Of a stretch of 64,000 nt of DNA, positions 1 to 12,050 are shown in pieces; positions within the stretch are counted from its first letter, which is position 1, and each line of letters starts with the position of its first letter. The position numbers were made by a program, and so were the translations under genes. Below the pieces are notes generated by a model. It made no database searches, was not told the DNA's origin, and saw only the letters and a list, made by a program, of their open reading frames with translations. The stretch lies in NCBI GenBank assembly GCA_947561395.2, contig OX387187.1, positions 5,462,976-5,526,975 of the forward strand, read 5' to 3'. Source of the stretch: Buxus sempervirens. Lineage: Eukaryota > Streptophyta > Magnoliopsida > Buxales > Buxaceae.

Positions 1-2158
1 GTCACCACCATTCTTTTTAGGTGTGAATGGACACCAAAATCATCAAAATAAGCAAAAGGGCAATTCTAGAGTAAAAATAACTCCACTTGAAAATAAAATC
101 CAGAGATTGGTAAGGGGATTAGATTATGAACGGTGGAAGGTGTTAGGCACCCCCATTCACTCACACAAGGTGGTTTCCAAGTGTTGTTCATGCTCAAAAT
201 AAAGAAGGCTTGCTAAAGTAATAAAAAAATGCTTGCAAAAGATTAAACACATGTATGATTCCTCCACATGAGAAGTCCAATGAATCTTAAACTTTCTTTT
301 ATGGAAGTATCATTTCTGGGAAATCACTATTAAATGGAAATCAAAGCAAAACTTGAACAGAACCAAGTTAAGACAAATCTGGAAAATTCGATAAAAGATG
401 GAGCCATTTGACCATAAATCATTCAAATCAAATTCAAATTGAATCAAACCATATCCATTTGAAAGATTATGATAAATAGAAGACTCATGAAAAGTTTTAA
501 TTAAATCCGGTTAAAATCCTAAGAGTTATGCTTATTTGAAATCTGCTGTTGGAAATCAATAAAAGTAACAAGTGGGCAACTTTGGAAATTCATTTTCGGA
601 GATTGGCTCCATATAAATCCGTGAAAATTTGCATGAATGAAGTATGTATACCATATTTCAAATAAAATAGGCCTCACACCAAACTCCATTCGGATGTGAC
701 TTGTGTGACCTCACGAACATGCCCAGGGGATCACAGATCAGCACAGAATTGTGCAATAGGGCAGTTCTGAGTAAATCAGTCACACAGGACACAAATGAAA
801 TCAAAAACTTATGAAAGCAATGAGATTTGAAAGTAGACTCATAAAAGAAAATACCGAAATCAAAATCACTCAAATCGGACTTAAAACGAACAGATGGTGC
901 TCATTCAAAGTGACAGGTTCAGCAATCTGGACTGAACTGACCTATCAACTTCGATTGAATGATGTCAAAAATCCGCTCCATAAAAATTGATGAAATTTTC
1001 TAGACATGAACTAGACAGCCTCACCTTTCACATGTCTTTATAATCACTCCAAAATTCATCCGGATGATGAAGTTATGAGTGTCCGAAGTTAGGGTACAGA
1101 TGCTGTCCAGTTTTGTCATTTTTAAGTAAAATCAACCCAAAACAGTAATCAAGTGTGTGTAATCCATGCAATTCAAATGAAAATCATTTGAAAAGGTATT
1201 GAAAAACCTCTAGGAGGAAATAGGGCACGAGTTTGGCTCACCATTCTCTTCGATTGGAGAGAATATGCCAAAAACCCTAAAATAGAGCAAAAATGCCCAA
1301 AACCAAGAGGTTAGACCATGAGGTTTTCAATACTTAAAGATAACTTGCTTGAAATCATTTTGAAAATCATTAAGAGATATCCAAGAAATGCTTGGGGCTA
1401 TTTATTTCAGATCTATCATAATGAATACGATAGATCGGAAATACAAGCCGATTCCGACAAAACAAGTGCTATGTGTGCAAGTGTAAAAATCGCCTTAACA
1501 CATCATGACATATAGCATTCAAAGCATATCAATAAAATGGGGTTCTATCACTAGGGTTCCATTCCCATTCTCGTTTCCCTTAGTTCTCTCTCCACGTTTT
1601 ACGGTTTCGAGATAGTCTTGGGGTACTTTGAGTAAGAAATGGGGTTTCACACAATCATAGGCCATTCAAGAGGGTTCTAAGACTAAGGGTCAATTCCCAG
1701 TCTCGTTTCCCCTAGATCCCCCTTCACGTTTTACGGCTAGAGGGAGTCTCGAGGTACTTTGAGTAAGAAAAAGGGTTTCAAGCACAAAGAGTAGGCCATT
1801 ATTCTACAGAAAGGTAGAAGAAAGATCTAACCCTATAATGTAAAAACAGAAAAATAAAGAAGTTCCAGGCTTACTTGGGTTTCTGGGAGCAATGCGGCAG
1901 CGGTTCCCTTCTTCACTTGGAGCTTTTCAATCTTCAACTCTTGGCTCTAAAATTCTTGGCCATTTGCTTGAGGAGGGGCCTCCTATTTATAGGCAAAAGC
2001 TAGGGTTAGGGGGAACCTTAATGGTAGACACAAGGAAGTGTCTAGAATCCCCCAACTTAAACCCTAGGGCTATTTTCGAGATTTCCACTTCTTAAACAAA
2101 GGTAAAACAGTAAAAAAGTGAAAACTCTCGGAATTTTCTCATTTTTTGAGCAAAACAC

Positions 2159-2343
2159 TTGTATCCAACAACTCAGGTCGGATACAAACAAAACTCTTTG
2201 TATCCGATATTATCTGTCGGATACAATAAAGATCTTTTGTATCCGACATTATCTGTCGGATACAATAAAGATCTTTTGTATCCGACATTATTTGTCGAAT
2301 ACAATAAAGATGTTTTGTATCCGAACATTAACATCGGATACAA
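2159..2343. promoter_or_regulatory. Array of five dyads (TTGTATCCGACA / TGTCGGATACAA)
   Basis: Five successive dyads have arms of 8-12 bases, loops of mostly 5 bases (TTATC) and spacers of about 12 bases (TAAAGATCTTTT). The third is perfect over 12 bases per arm. The array lies between the LTR start (2920, minus strand) and the LTR TATA box (1984-1991), so it is in U3 upstream of the promoter. The arms differ from those of element B, but the arrangement is the same. Confidence 0.75.
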
Positions 2344-2381
2344 GGAAAGAAGCTTTTATCTGAATTTTAACATAGACAATA

Positions 2382-2486
2382 CTTATTTACATGTAATATC
2401 ATTTAAGTAAATGTCATCGTATTTTTTGATCTCCATTTACTTAAGATATTACATGTAAATAAGCAAACACCCCCCCCCCCCCCCCC
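2382..2486. repeat. Long foldback (about 30-base arms) followed by a 17-base poly-C run
   Basis: Arm 2382-2413 (starting CTTATTTACATGTAATATC) and arm 2434-2464 are almost exact reverse complements around a 20-base loop, with a two-base length difference in the middle. A run of 17 C follows at 2470-2486. Neither has a counterpart in the B LTRs, so this is an insertion or local expansion in this copy. It could be a very small foldback element. Confidence 0.7.
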
Positions 2487-2920
2487 AATTTGAATCCATT
2501 AAAAATAGTTCCAGACCCAAATTCCAAGTGAATAAAAAGTCAAATTTTCAGTTCAAGGCAAAATTCTGGTTTTTTAGGTTAGGTAAAAAGGTTCAATATG
2601 TTAATACCAAGGTATTCGTCAAGATTTAAAATCTCAAAAAATTCATTTATGCAATAACATTGCTAAAAACCTGATTACTGGGAAAAATTATCTTGAAATC
2701 TTGCTTTAAAAAATATTTCATTTTCTAGGGTCAAAAGTCAACAAAATTCAACCGGAAAAAGTTTGACTTTGCACGAAAGGTTGAATTCGGGCCTTTCCCT
2801 TTGTGGTTTTGGATTCAAATGAGTTAAGGATCTCAAACCCAATGCAAAGAATTGAAAATTCCAATAATATTTCTCTCCTTCAATATTTATCAAAAATCAT
2901 GCAATTTTGGAGTGTCTACA

Positions 2921-4211
2921 ATATGTCACTTTTTTTTTTATGTTCCATTGATTACTTGCTTGTTGTATACATGCATGGTTTGGCCGGCTGGACCGAAGCC
3001 TAGACCAACCGGGTCACTTCCTTTCCTCTCCCCATGGAGGAAGGAAGGGTGCTTCTATCAACAAAAAAGGGACACTTAAGGTCCCTGTTTGACTTGAGTT
3101 TTAACTTAAATAAGTGAGGGAGAGGCCCCAAGCCTTCTCCCTCCATTCACTTGGAATAAACATTTAAAGAAATGGGGGATATTGTGCTAACAATGGATTT
3201 GGGATAGCCCCTGTGGGTCAACACAGTGACCCACAGAGAGTGCAAGACCCATTGAGAAAAGGGGCCCCTGCTCCCCCCTGAAAAATCAAACTTTTAGGGT
3301 TTTCGGGTCCTACCCGTACACACAGGGTGGTTTGGCCCTGTCCGTATGTGTTATACGAGCAAGGCCAATCCGCACATAGTATACGAGCAGCACACAAAAA
3401 GTCCCAAAAATCTGATTTTTTGGTTTTACCAAGATTAATTCCAATTCTAATCAATTAACCTTAATCCAACTTCGTCTCTGGGTGACCAAAGACCTTCTCT
3501 TGGGATTTGGGCCCATCCTGGGCGCAATAAGGCTTCCATGTGGGCCTTCCAACGGGGCCCACGCCCATCTTACTTAAACCAAACCCATCCCAATGATGGA
3601 CTTTAAAGCAACTTGAATAAGTCCTTTGGGCTTGCTCCAAGCCCAATAGGCCCTTCTTAAAAATTAAAAACCAATTAAATAATCTTGCATGCTTAAATCA
3701 CTTCCAAATCAAAATAACCAAACCCAAAATGAGGTTATCCAACGTAACCCCCAAACGGGACTTGGGCTTGCCTTAAGCCCAAATTGGCTTACCTACAGGC
3801 CTTCCAACGGAGCCCACACCTGGCCCACATCACCTTTGAAATAAAAAAATAAAAAAAAGGGGACCCACATCACTCAGGTGGTCCCCACGCAGACTTGAAT
3901 CTAAGGATGCATATCGGATTAGGATTGGGTGAGTAGACCAAGATGTTGACTATAAACCAGGAAAACCCATGGAACCCGTCACCCGACGGGGCGGACCGGG
4001 GTGTTTACGGACTTCCCTGGACCGTAGCCGAGAGCTTAGACAGAATCTCAAGCCGCAGACCATCTAATAGACAAACATCAGGAACCTAGGTATCTACCTG
4101 CACCCCATCAGGCAGTGGCAACTCTGAAATCCCGAATTTCCCAAAAGAGAGGCACACACCCCCGTACACCTCGAGTCAGTAGTGCGATCTTGTGGATCGG
4201 ACATGCGCACA
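2921..4211 (+). repeat. 3' part of a family-A Tat LTR
   Basis: This matches the 3' half of element A's LTR. Shared blocks include CTTCCAACGG plus GCCCAC, the GACTTGAAT segment, the CGGGGTGTTTACGGACTTCC block, AATCTCAAGCCGCAGACC, CACCCCATCAGGCAGTGGC, and the end GCGCACA at 4211. The 5' half would lie left of the family-B LTR, outside the window. No primer site follows its end, so it is a solo LTR or a truncated end. It is strongly diverged from element A's LTR, so it is among the older pieces here. Confidence 0.7.
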
Positions 4212-4617
4212 GAATTGATCTTCATTATCTTTTAAATTTTTGTTAGAACTTTTTTGTGAAAGCAAAAGGAATAGAGACATATTCATTTTTTTAGCTTAAA
4301 GATAAATGAAGATATATGGTTGTCTTTGAAGTTTTTTGCTTGTATAAGATTGATAGAAGATATACATGTATTTATTTGAAGGGAGTCAAGATTATACAAT
4401 AACAACTTTTTTGTGAAAGCAAAGTTTCAGTTTTTCTTTCCTTGTTTGTCTATTTTCTCATGATTGATTTTATTATTCTTAGTAAAGAAAGTGCAGAAAT
4501 ATAGAAAAAAAGTACTCATGTTTAAGCTATGCTTTTTATAGATAAATATTTAGCATCCAATCTTCTCATTGGTTTATCTTGTCTATATATGTGTTACTCA
4601 TTGTTTCAGATTGAACA
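4212..4617. other. AT-rich upstream segment, no gene seen
   Basis: This AT-rich sequence lies between the family-A LTR end and the Myb/SANT-like pseudogene. It may hold the promoter and 5' untranslated region of that gene. I see no clear terminal inverted repeat, LTR similarity or reading frame. Confidence 0.4.
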
Positions 4618-5587
4618 ATGGATAATTCTCACATAGAAATATCTGAGATGAAGGAGAAAAATTACTTCAGTTGGACAGCAGAGATGGATGAATGTATGTT
4701 AGAAGGACTTATTGAATAGATGCAACTTGGACAAAAACCTGATAGGAGCTTTTCCAACACTGCATATATGAAGGTTGCAGGTATTTTGTCTCAAAGGTTT
4801 AATATCATTTGCATGGTACAACACTTGAAGAATCGTTTGAAAACTTTGAATTTTTTTTTTTGGAGTAGCTCATGACCTACTAAATGCTAGTAGATTTAGT
4901 CTTAACAGTGATGGGGTGGTTCAGGCAGATCCAGAAGGCTGGTCTAAATATTTACAAGTTTTGTATTTCTTTTAATATCTTTATATAATGTAGAATATGT
5001 ATTAACAGACTTCTAGCGTTTTCATTTATGGTACTTGATAGTCACATCCAGATGCAAAAAACTTCCAAACGAAGCCAATTTTTAGCTATGAAAATATGCA
5101 AACGCTCTTTGGAAAGGATAGAGCAACTAGTCAGCATGGTGAGACAGCGAAAGAAAGACGTTTATGTTATGAAAAGGAAGTAAGTGATATCAGTGCCAAC
5201 AATATGGACAACAATTTGGAGGATAATGATAGTGGGTTGTAGAACATGGTTGAGAGTATCATCAGCTAACCATCTGGAAGTAAGACTACTCCAAACAAAA
5301 ATCTTAAAGTAGTTGATTCATTGGGAAAAGAGTTAAAAGCACTTAAAAGTGCAACAGATGCAATTGCAAAGGCACTTGAGAAGGGCAATGCTTGCTCATA
5401 CACAGAAGAAGAATTGTTTAATGAAGTGATAAAAATAGAAGGTTTCGATGACGATTATCAAATGAGAGCATATGACTATATTGCTGGAAATATCATTAGA
5501 GCAAGATCTTTTATGAGAGTGCCACAAGAGCGACGCAAGCAGTGGTTAGAGATGAAGATGGGCAGCAATCATTCTACCTTGCCATAA
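4618..5587 (+). pseudogene. Myb/SANT-like domain protein pseudogene (L10-interacting or PIF/Harbinger ORF1 type)
   Basis: An ATG at 4618 opens a frame with a Trp-centred SANT-like start (FSWTAEMDECMLEGL) and conserved QHLKNRLKTL wording, as in plant Myb/SANT-like (Myb_DNA-bind_3) proteins. A second block before about 4960 reads DGVVQADPEGWSKY. After a probable short intron (about 4960-5040) the frame resumes with HPDAKNF and ends in an 88-residue stretch with YDYIAGNIIRARSFM at 5321-5587. Such C-termini are typical of L10-interacting MYB-like proteins and of the DNA-binding partner of PIF/Harbinger transposases. The gene is dead: an in-frame stop lies at 4717, the T-run near 4852-4861 shifts the frame, and more stops occur near 5240. 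Whether it was a host gene or transposon ORF1 is open; I saw no transposase. Confidence 0.7.
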
Positions 5588-6655
5588 TCAAACTTCTTGG
5601 TTTTATGACTCTTACTAGGCTTTAATTTATGACTTAGCCATGCAAACTTGGGTATAGGGTTTTTGGATTCTACTATCGGTACAATATATGCTTGGTATTT
5701 GGTAATGCTTGATTTATTTGTAAGGTTTTTGGATTCTTGTTTTTATGACTCTTTCTAGGCTTTAATTTATTTTTTAGGTCTTTGATGTTATATCTGATGC
5801 TACAGATCAATTATTTACCAGGTTTTTACAGTCTTTATGGTTGTGTGGCAAAATCTAGTTTGGTGTTTCAAACACCCATCAGAAATGAATTTATCACCAT
5901 GTGCTCAAAATGTGAACAAGTTATGGTGTTTGTTGCTGAAATTTCTAGTTAGATTGTCATGTGGGTCTACATTCTAACATGCTCTTAGCCTTAGCTTTCT
6001 CACATTTGTGTCAGGGTGCTACTTATAGGTTGCATTTGAATGTTAGGAACACATTTGGCCAAGTAGCATATTGTGCCTAAAGTTGAAGCATGAGAATGCT
6101 GAAAATTCTTGCCATTTTACATGTTTCAATGCCTTTTATTTTGCCCATTGCTTCATCAGGTTTCTGACAACTAAATCTCACTTGATTTTGAAGGTGAAGC
6201 AATGTGAGAGATATCTGCACCATCAAGATTCCAACTACTTAAATCATGGGTATCTCACTTGATGTTGAAGGTGAAGCAGTGTGATCCACTCCCATTATAC
6301 TTAGATGGTGCAAATATTAAATGCCATCATGTGAGAGATACCCATGATTTGTGCTTCATTATAACAAAGTAGGAGTGGATCACAAAACTCCCACAACGTT
6401 CCAAGAATTGCTAACATATTATACTCACAAAGCTCCCACAACGTTCCAACTAATATAACTCATGCTTGATTCTAATTAACTCATGAAAGTAGTGGTCCGT
6501 GTAATGCAAATATGAAAGTGTTTGGGCTAAAACTTGGTAAAATATGTCCAAGCTCATTTTTATGCAAACGGGTCAACCCGACCCACTTCTAACCTGGTAC
6601 AGTAGGTTTGGGTTTTGGTAGTGGCTATTCCTAGGCCCAACTACAAAAACATAAA
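5588..6655. other. Non-coding segment with rearranged short repeats
   Basis: No convincing gene. The sequence is AT-rich and may include the 3' untranslated region of the Myb-like pseudogene. At 6174-6385 it holds a direct repeat (ATCTCACTTGATTTTGAAGG, near-repeated at 6251) and two interleaved inverted pairs: ATCATGGGTATCTCAC against GTGAGAGATACCCATGAT, and GTGATCCACTCC against GGAGTGGATCAC. This looks like a scrambled MITE or a local inversion-duplication. Confidence 0.45.
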
Positions 6656-6880
6656 CATAAAAAAAATTTAATTATTTCATTTTCTCTACAAAGAACCAAA
6701 CATTAGAAAATGATTTCTAAAAATTTTCTTCTTTGTTTTCTCTAGCAAACCAAACAATAGAAAATTACATATTTTCCTTTCTTTTCTCTTTTTCTCTTTT
6801 CTTTTTGAGATTTCATTTCTTTTCTCCCTAAATCCAAGGCTCCAAACATAGCCTAAAACAGGGGAAAAAGGGGGAAGGAA
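6656..6880 (-). mobile_element. MITE-like remnant (GGCTATGTTTGG end)
   Basis: Read on the minus strand, the segment starts GGCTATGTTTGGAGCC and carries purine-rich AGAAAAGAAA runs with internal TTGTTTGG motifs. That is the usual look of plant Tourist/PIF-like or similar MITE ends. A matching terminal repeat at the other end is not clear, so the boundaries are approximate and the superfamily is uncertain. Confidence 0.35.
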
Positions 6881-7062
6881 AGACAATATAATGAAGACTG
6901 GAGAATCACCTCATCCCATTAGCAGATTCAGAAAAAAAAACCAAACACACAGGAGAAACCGCCCCATCTCTCTCACCGCTTCGGTTAAAATCAAATCCCG
7001 ACCAACTTAAGTGGGAAGAAACAGAGAAATCCGAAGAATATTAGAAGGAACAGATAATCAAT

Positions 7063-8885
7063 TGCAACGCCCCGAACCTAGGTCTATGCAAAACAAACAT
7101 CAAACCCGAATTCGAAGTGCTACTGGGCCCAAAGCAACTAATTATCAGACAATTAAATTCATAAAAATTTCTAATTAATATCAGAGTGCAGAAAATAAAC
7201 ATCAATATAACCAATAAGCGTGGATAAATGCATCATCCAAACCATCTCATAAAAAATAAAGTCATAAGTCTGGTAAAATGGGTTCTATCACTCTCACTCT
7301 CATAATCACCCAAAACATATAGTGGCCATAAAAGTAACATCTATATGAAATCTAATCAGTACAAGAATAATCCTTAGCACGGAAATCAGCAAATCCCTTT
7401 GTGCCAACCCCAATAATGCTCTCATGAGGATTAGCTAAAAACAAAACAAAACACGAATAAGATATGAATATCCCAGTAGGTAACACTATGCATGAATAAA
7501 CAGTTTTATATGTACATATAAGGAAATTAACATGCTTTCATGCTCGATAAAATAAACGAATAATGACGATACAATCAAACAATAAATCAGCACTCAAATA
7601 AAACAGTTCATCATATAAATACGATCTCTGATATGAGGATACTACCAATCATAAAAAATCACAACAACTATCCTAATAATGGGGTACTCAGCATACAAAC
7701 CAAATAAATTACTGTATGTGAAATATCAACAAAATATATATATATATATATATATATAAATCTCTAATGTGTGAACAAAACTTATAACTCAGACCATAAC
7801 AGATATTATAGGATTCATGAAGGAAAGAAGGCCTTTTAAAGATACTTATCATTCACTACTCCAACATGCGACTTATTGCACGAGAACTCACATACCATTA
7901 AACAAGATGATAATGCAGTATGAATCAATTCTATAAGTTTTTCCCAAACCAATACAAATATTCTTTTTCCAGAAACAATTTTTCATGTTATTCATGTCAT
8001 TTTAATACTTCTTTTGAAAACCGTTCTTGTCAAAACATGGCTAAACTGATTAATCAATCTCTTTTCTTTTAAAAGAAGTCATATCATTCATAATTAATAA
8101 TCAAACTCACCATCCAATAGTAGCATTCTCCCATGTAGGATGCAATCACGTAGTAATCACATCTCCCCCACATGAGGTATCTCTTCAGTAGGATGTAATC
8201 CCATCAGAACTACATCTCCCCCATAGAAGGTAACACATCTCTCCCGTAGGAGGTTACATCTCACCTGTAGGTGGTAATCACATATCTCCCACATGGGATG
8301 CAATCACATCAGGATTACATTTCCCTCAATAGGAGGTCACATCTCACCCGCAGGTGGTAATCACATATCTCCTCTGTAGGATGCAATCACATCTCATGTG
8401 GGAGATTACCACCCGCAGGTGGTAATCACATATCCCCAACAGGAGGTCACATCTCACTCGCAGGTGGTAATCACATATCTCTCATGTGAGATGCAATCCA
8501 ATCTGGACTACATCTCCCCCAACAGGAGGTCACATCTCACCTGCAGGTGGTAATCATATTCTCGTCTAATCAAATCAATTAGAAATAAATTAAAACACAG
8601 AAAACATGCAGTTCCTCCAGTTTTCAAGTGATTGCTACTTCCGCAATACGCGAAATCTATCTTCTTATTGAATCCAGAACTGAATCCAAATTTCTGTTAT
8701 TTTCACACCAACCTAGGGTTCTCCAAACAAGATCTCCACCGTTTAGATTGTAGCCCTACCAATCATGAACAAAAACTCCAAATTTGAGGTTGATCCAACA
8801 GTTGAGTCTCTCCCGATCTAACTTTGATAGGTGCTAGTCAGAGGTTTCTGCAACAGCTCATTTCTCTTGTAATCTTTTTATTTTC

Positions 8886-8916
<31 letters not shown>

Positions 8917-9528
8917 CTTCCCAAACGTGGAAGCTCCCTTTTTCTCTATATAATTTGATTAAAAGAAACCCTAAACCTTCTCTAATGTCTTGCTTAAATA
9001 GACTAACCTAATAGGAGTCCAATTAGGATTTGAAAACCTTCTAATTAATTCCATCTTTCTCTCCTCCTTCTAATTCTCTTTTTAGTACATTACCTATTAA
9101 ATCCCTTACAAAATAGACTCATACTTTTAATAAATTTTCGTCAATAGTTTATACCTATTTCTAAATATTACCTAAACACCCTGTTAAGTCACTTTTCTCC
9201 AAATTAAGGCCACTAATTAATTATAATTACTCAATTGCCCTTTTTCTTCTTTTAGGCCATAATTATTGCTATTTAACCTCAAACCCAACCTAACTAAATT
9301 AAAATTTCTATTTTCCAATTCTTGTAATTATTTAATTTACTAATTTGCTCTTTTGGAATTTACTGAATACCCTTTTATCCTCCTAGATTGATTTTCTGTA
9401 AAAATTCTCTTTTATTTTAAAATTATGTATTTAAATTATTAATCCTCTAAATTTCCACTTTATTTATACCCCTATTTTCTTTTATTTATTTATGCCTTAA
9501 TTATTATTCAAAAATTCGGGGTCTTACA
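7063..9528 (-). repeat. LTR of a third Ty3/gypsy-like family (TGTAAGACCCCG), solo
   Basis: On the minus strand the block opens TGTAAGACCCCGAATTTTT and closes with GGTTCGGGGCGTTGCA, so its ends form the imperfect inverted repeat typical of LTRs. It shares the segment GTGTTACCTACTGNGATATTC with 13786-16135, which lies in the opposite orientation. No primer site, polypurine tract or coding region adjoins it, so it reads as a solo LTR. Its 5-base flanks (TCAAT and AAAGT) do not match. Ends like these are common in chromovirus LTRs, but no pol is present to prove that. It holds an (AT)n run near 7737-7758 and a (TC)n run near 8888-8910. Confidence 0.6.
8120..8560. repeat. Degenerate tandem array with the palindrome CACCTGCAGGTG
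   Basis: Several imperfect units alternate ATCTCCC-type blocks with TCTCACCTGCAGGTGGTAATC-type blocks. The core palindrome varies (CCTGCAGG, CCCGCAGG, CTCGCAGG, CCTGTAGG) and most variants remain partly self-complementary. The array lies inside the LTR at 7063-9528. Confidence 0.6.
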
Positions 9529-10886
9529 AAAGTCAACTATTGTGAAACAAGGAAATTCACCTACGTGATTTCCTCCTCATTACAGGGGATTGACAAAAAT
9601 AAGGAGTCACCACCATTCAAGTTAAGGTGTGAATGAACACCAAAGGGATCATAAAAAGGGCGAAACAAAGTTAAAAGTAGCTCTAATTCATGGTTAAATC
9701 CAGAGATCAGGTAAGGGGATTAGGTTATGAGTAGGGAAGGGTGTTAGACACCCTTACTCATCCACACAAGGTGGTTGCCATATGTTGTTCATGCTCAAAT
9801 AATTGCTTGCAAACAAAACATTTAAAAAGTGCTTGAAAGAAGACAAACACATGTGAGATATTTCCACATGAGTAGTTCAATTGATCTTGGACTCTCTCTG
9901 TGGATGTATCCTTTCTAGGACTTCATGATCAAGTAGGAAATCGAAGTAAAAATTGGAGAAAATCAAACTAAAGCAAATCTGAAAAATCAACTCAATGTTA
10001 AACTGTTTAAGCTTGGAAAACTCAACCATCAATAAATCATTCAATTCAAATTCAATTTGAGCGAAATCAAAGCCATTTGAAAGCTTATATGAAGTATAAT
10101 ATTTAGTAAAAAAATTCAATCCAATTCAATCAAAATCAAGGAGAAAGGCTTGTTCAAATCTACTGTTCAAAATCTATAAAAGTGACAAGTAGGCATTTTT
10201 GAAAACCTATTTGTGGAGATTGGCTTCATATAAATCCTTGAAAATTTGCATGAATGAAGTATGATGTGCCATATTTCATATAAAATATGCCTCACACAAA
10301 ACTTCATCCATTTGTGGTGTGTGTGCCCTCTCAAACATGCCTTGAGAATCACAGATTGACTCTGTTATCTGCTACTAAGTAGTCCAGAGTCAATCAGACA
10401 CACAACACTCAAATCAAATCGAAAACTCTTGAAACCAATTGGATTTAAAATAGACTCATAAAGGAGAATTCAGAGATTGAAATCACTCAAATCGGAGTTC
10501 AAACGAGCCTTTGGTGCTCAATCAAAGTGACAAGTTCAGCAGTCTGATCAGAACTGACCTATCAACTTTAATCAGATGGTATCAAAAATCGGCTTCATAT
10601 AAATTGCTCAAATTTTACAAGATTATACTTGACATCTTTACCTATCATATGTCTTTGGAATTACTCAAAAATTCATCCGAATGATGAAATTATGAACAAT
10701 CCAAGACAGGGTACAGGTTCAGTCTAGATTTGAAAAGTGAGACAAAACAGTGAGTGTGATTCGATTGATCTGAATTGAAAACACTTTTAAAGAGTTGGAA
10801 AACATTCAAAACAACTTTAGGGTAAGGATTTGGCTCAAATCTCTCATTGATTGGAGAGGAGGAGCCAAATCTATCCACATTGAGGC

Positions 10887-12050
10887 TGTAAGTGTGAAAA
10901 CTCACACTCCTTATATGGCAAATGTTTGACAAATTATATCTTCTAATAATCTTCAAGATGTGCAGAATCAAAATGTAAGTTCTGTGAATTTAGTAAAGAG
11001 GAAGGTGATGCTGCCACACAGCTACCACTTCGCTGGTAGCTCAAGGAAATGTAAGGTTTTCTAAATAAAGAATATTTCGTAAAGGCACTTGCGAGGAACA
11101 ACGCCGCTACCACTCCGCTGGCAGTGCATAAGTGAAATAGCGCATTGAAAATAAAGAGCGCGCACCTGCGTTGTAAGGCAACGCTGATATGCCGCTGACA
11201 GCGCATGAGTCATGCAGTGCTTTGAAAGTAAAGAACGCGCACCTGCGTCGTAAGATGACGCCGACACGCCGCTGGTAGTGCAGAGCAAGATTGAAGAATC
11301 TAAAAATCAGTTGTGCACATGCCGCGTTCCCTCCCGGTAGCAGCGCACTGGCAGCGCGCCCTTAACTGGGTCAATTTGGATTTGAGCGGGACTTGAGTTT
11401 GCTTCCAGCCGTCTACCCTGATCGCAAGGCGACGCCACCAGCGCTCGATGCGATCTGAGTTTTTCTTCTTTAAATAGACGAGCTGTATTTTTTTAGAGAA
11501 GGACTTTTTCTTTTGATCAATTCGATTTGGATCTTGAGGTGTTCGAGATTCAATCAATTCATCTTTAGAGAGTCGGTGATCGAGTGAGGGGGAGATCTGA
11601 GAGAGATCTCCTGGAATTGAAGTTTGAGGATTCTTCTTCATTTCGGAACTTCACATGATCGTATGATCTCCTGGTTTGGTGATCGAGCTTGATGGATGCA
11701 TAGGTGGATTCCTATTGCATTGGATCATCTCAGTGGGCTCTGAGGTGATTTTTACGATCTGGATTGATCGTGAATTGCAGCTTGTGGATTCAAGTTGTGT
11801 TACAGTTCGTGGATTCGAGCTGTGGATTACTGTTGAGTGAGTTCAATTGTAAAGGTTAAGTGTGTTTTCCTTTGTAATTGCTTTTCATTTAATAGTGGAG
11901 ATTCTAAGGGTTAGTCGCCTCATATAGACTCGAGGTTTTTCCTGGATCTGGATTCAGGTTTCCTCGTATAAATTCTGTGTATGTTTCCGTATTGTTAAGA
12001 TCAAAATTGTTGTAGATCGAGGACCTGTAGAGTAGTCTCCTACTCTTTCA
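10887..12050 (+). mobile_element. Solo LTR, probably Ty1/copia, with GAGGC target duplication
   Basis: This 1164-base insertion interrupts the family-B LTR. It starts TGTAAGTGTG and ends CTCTTTCA, within exact 5-base direct repeats GAGGC (10882-10886 and 12051-12055). The surrounding LTR homology stops at one flank and resumes at the other. There is no interior, so it is a solo LTR. The downstream part (GAGGTTTTTCCTGG, then GGTTTCCTCGTATAAATTCTG) resembles the R/U5 border of plant Ty1/copia LTRs. The superfamily call is inference; the insertion and its flanks are seen directly. Confidence 0.8.
11090..11290. repeat. GC-rich tandem duplication inside the copia-type LTR
   Basis: Two to three diverged units of about 75-80 bases share AAAGAGCGCGCACCTGCGT / AAAGAACGCGCACCTGCGT and a GCCGCTGNNAGNGCA block, beside dyads such as GCTACCACTTCGCTGGTAGC just upstream (11026-11040). 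The GC content is well above the AT-rich surroundings, as in an enhancer-type LTR repeat. Confidence 0.55.

Larger units (their letters stand above)
1..2920 (-). repeat. Family-B Tat-type LTR, cut by the window start
   Basis: The block reads alongside the two LTRs of element B (26181-28484, 46646-48948) for most of its length. Shared parts are the gtcaccaccatt block, the GGTAAGGGGATTAGATTATG segment, two blocks around CTCGTTTCCC, the reverse-strand TATA box at 1984-1991, and an end in TGTCTACA. Roughly the outermost 70 bases of its U5 end lie off the window. No polypurine tract follows 2920; family-A LTR sequence does, so this copy looks like a solo or truncated LTR inserted in an older family-A LTR. 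It is clearly more diverged from B than the two B LTRs are from each other. Confidence 0.8.

Noticed and set aside
7058-9533. Target duplication for the LTR at 7063-9528
   Set aside because: The 5-base flanks (TCAAT and AAAGT) do not match, so none is claimed.
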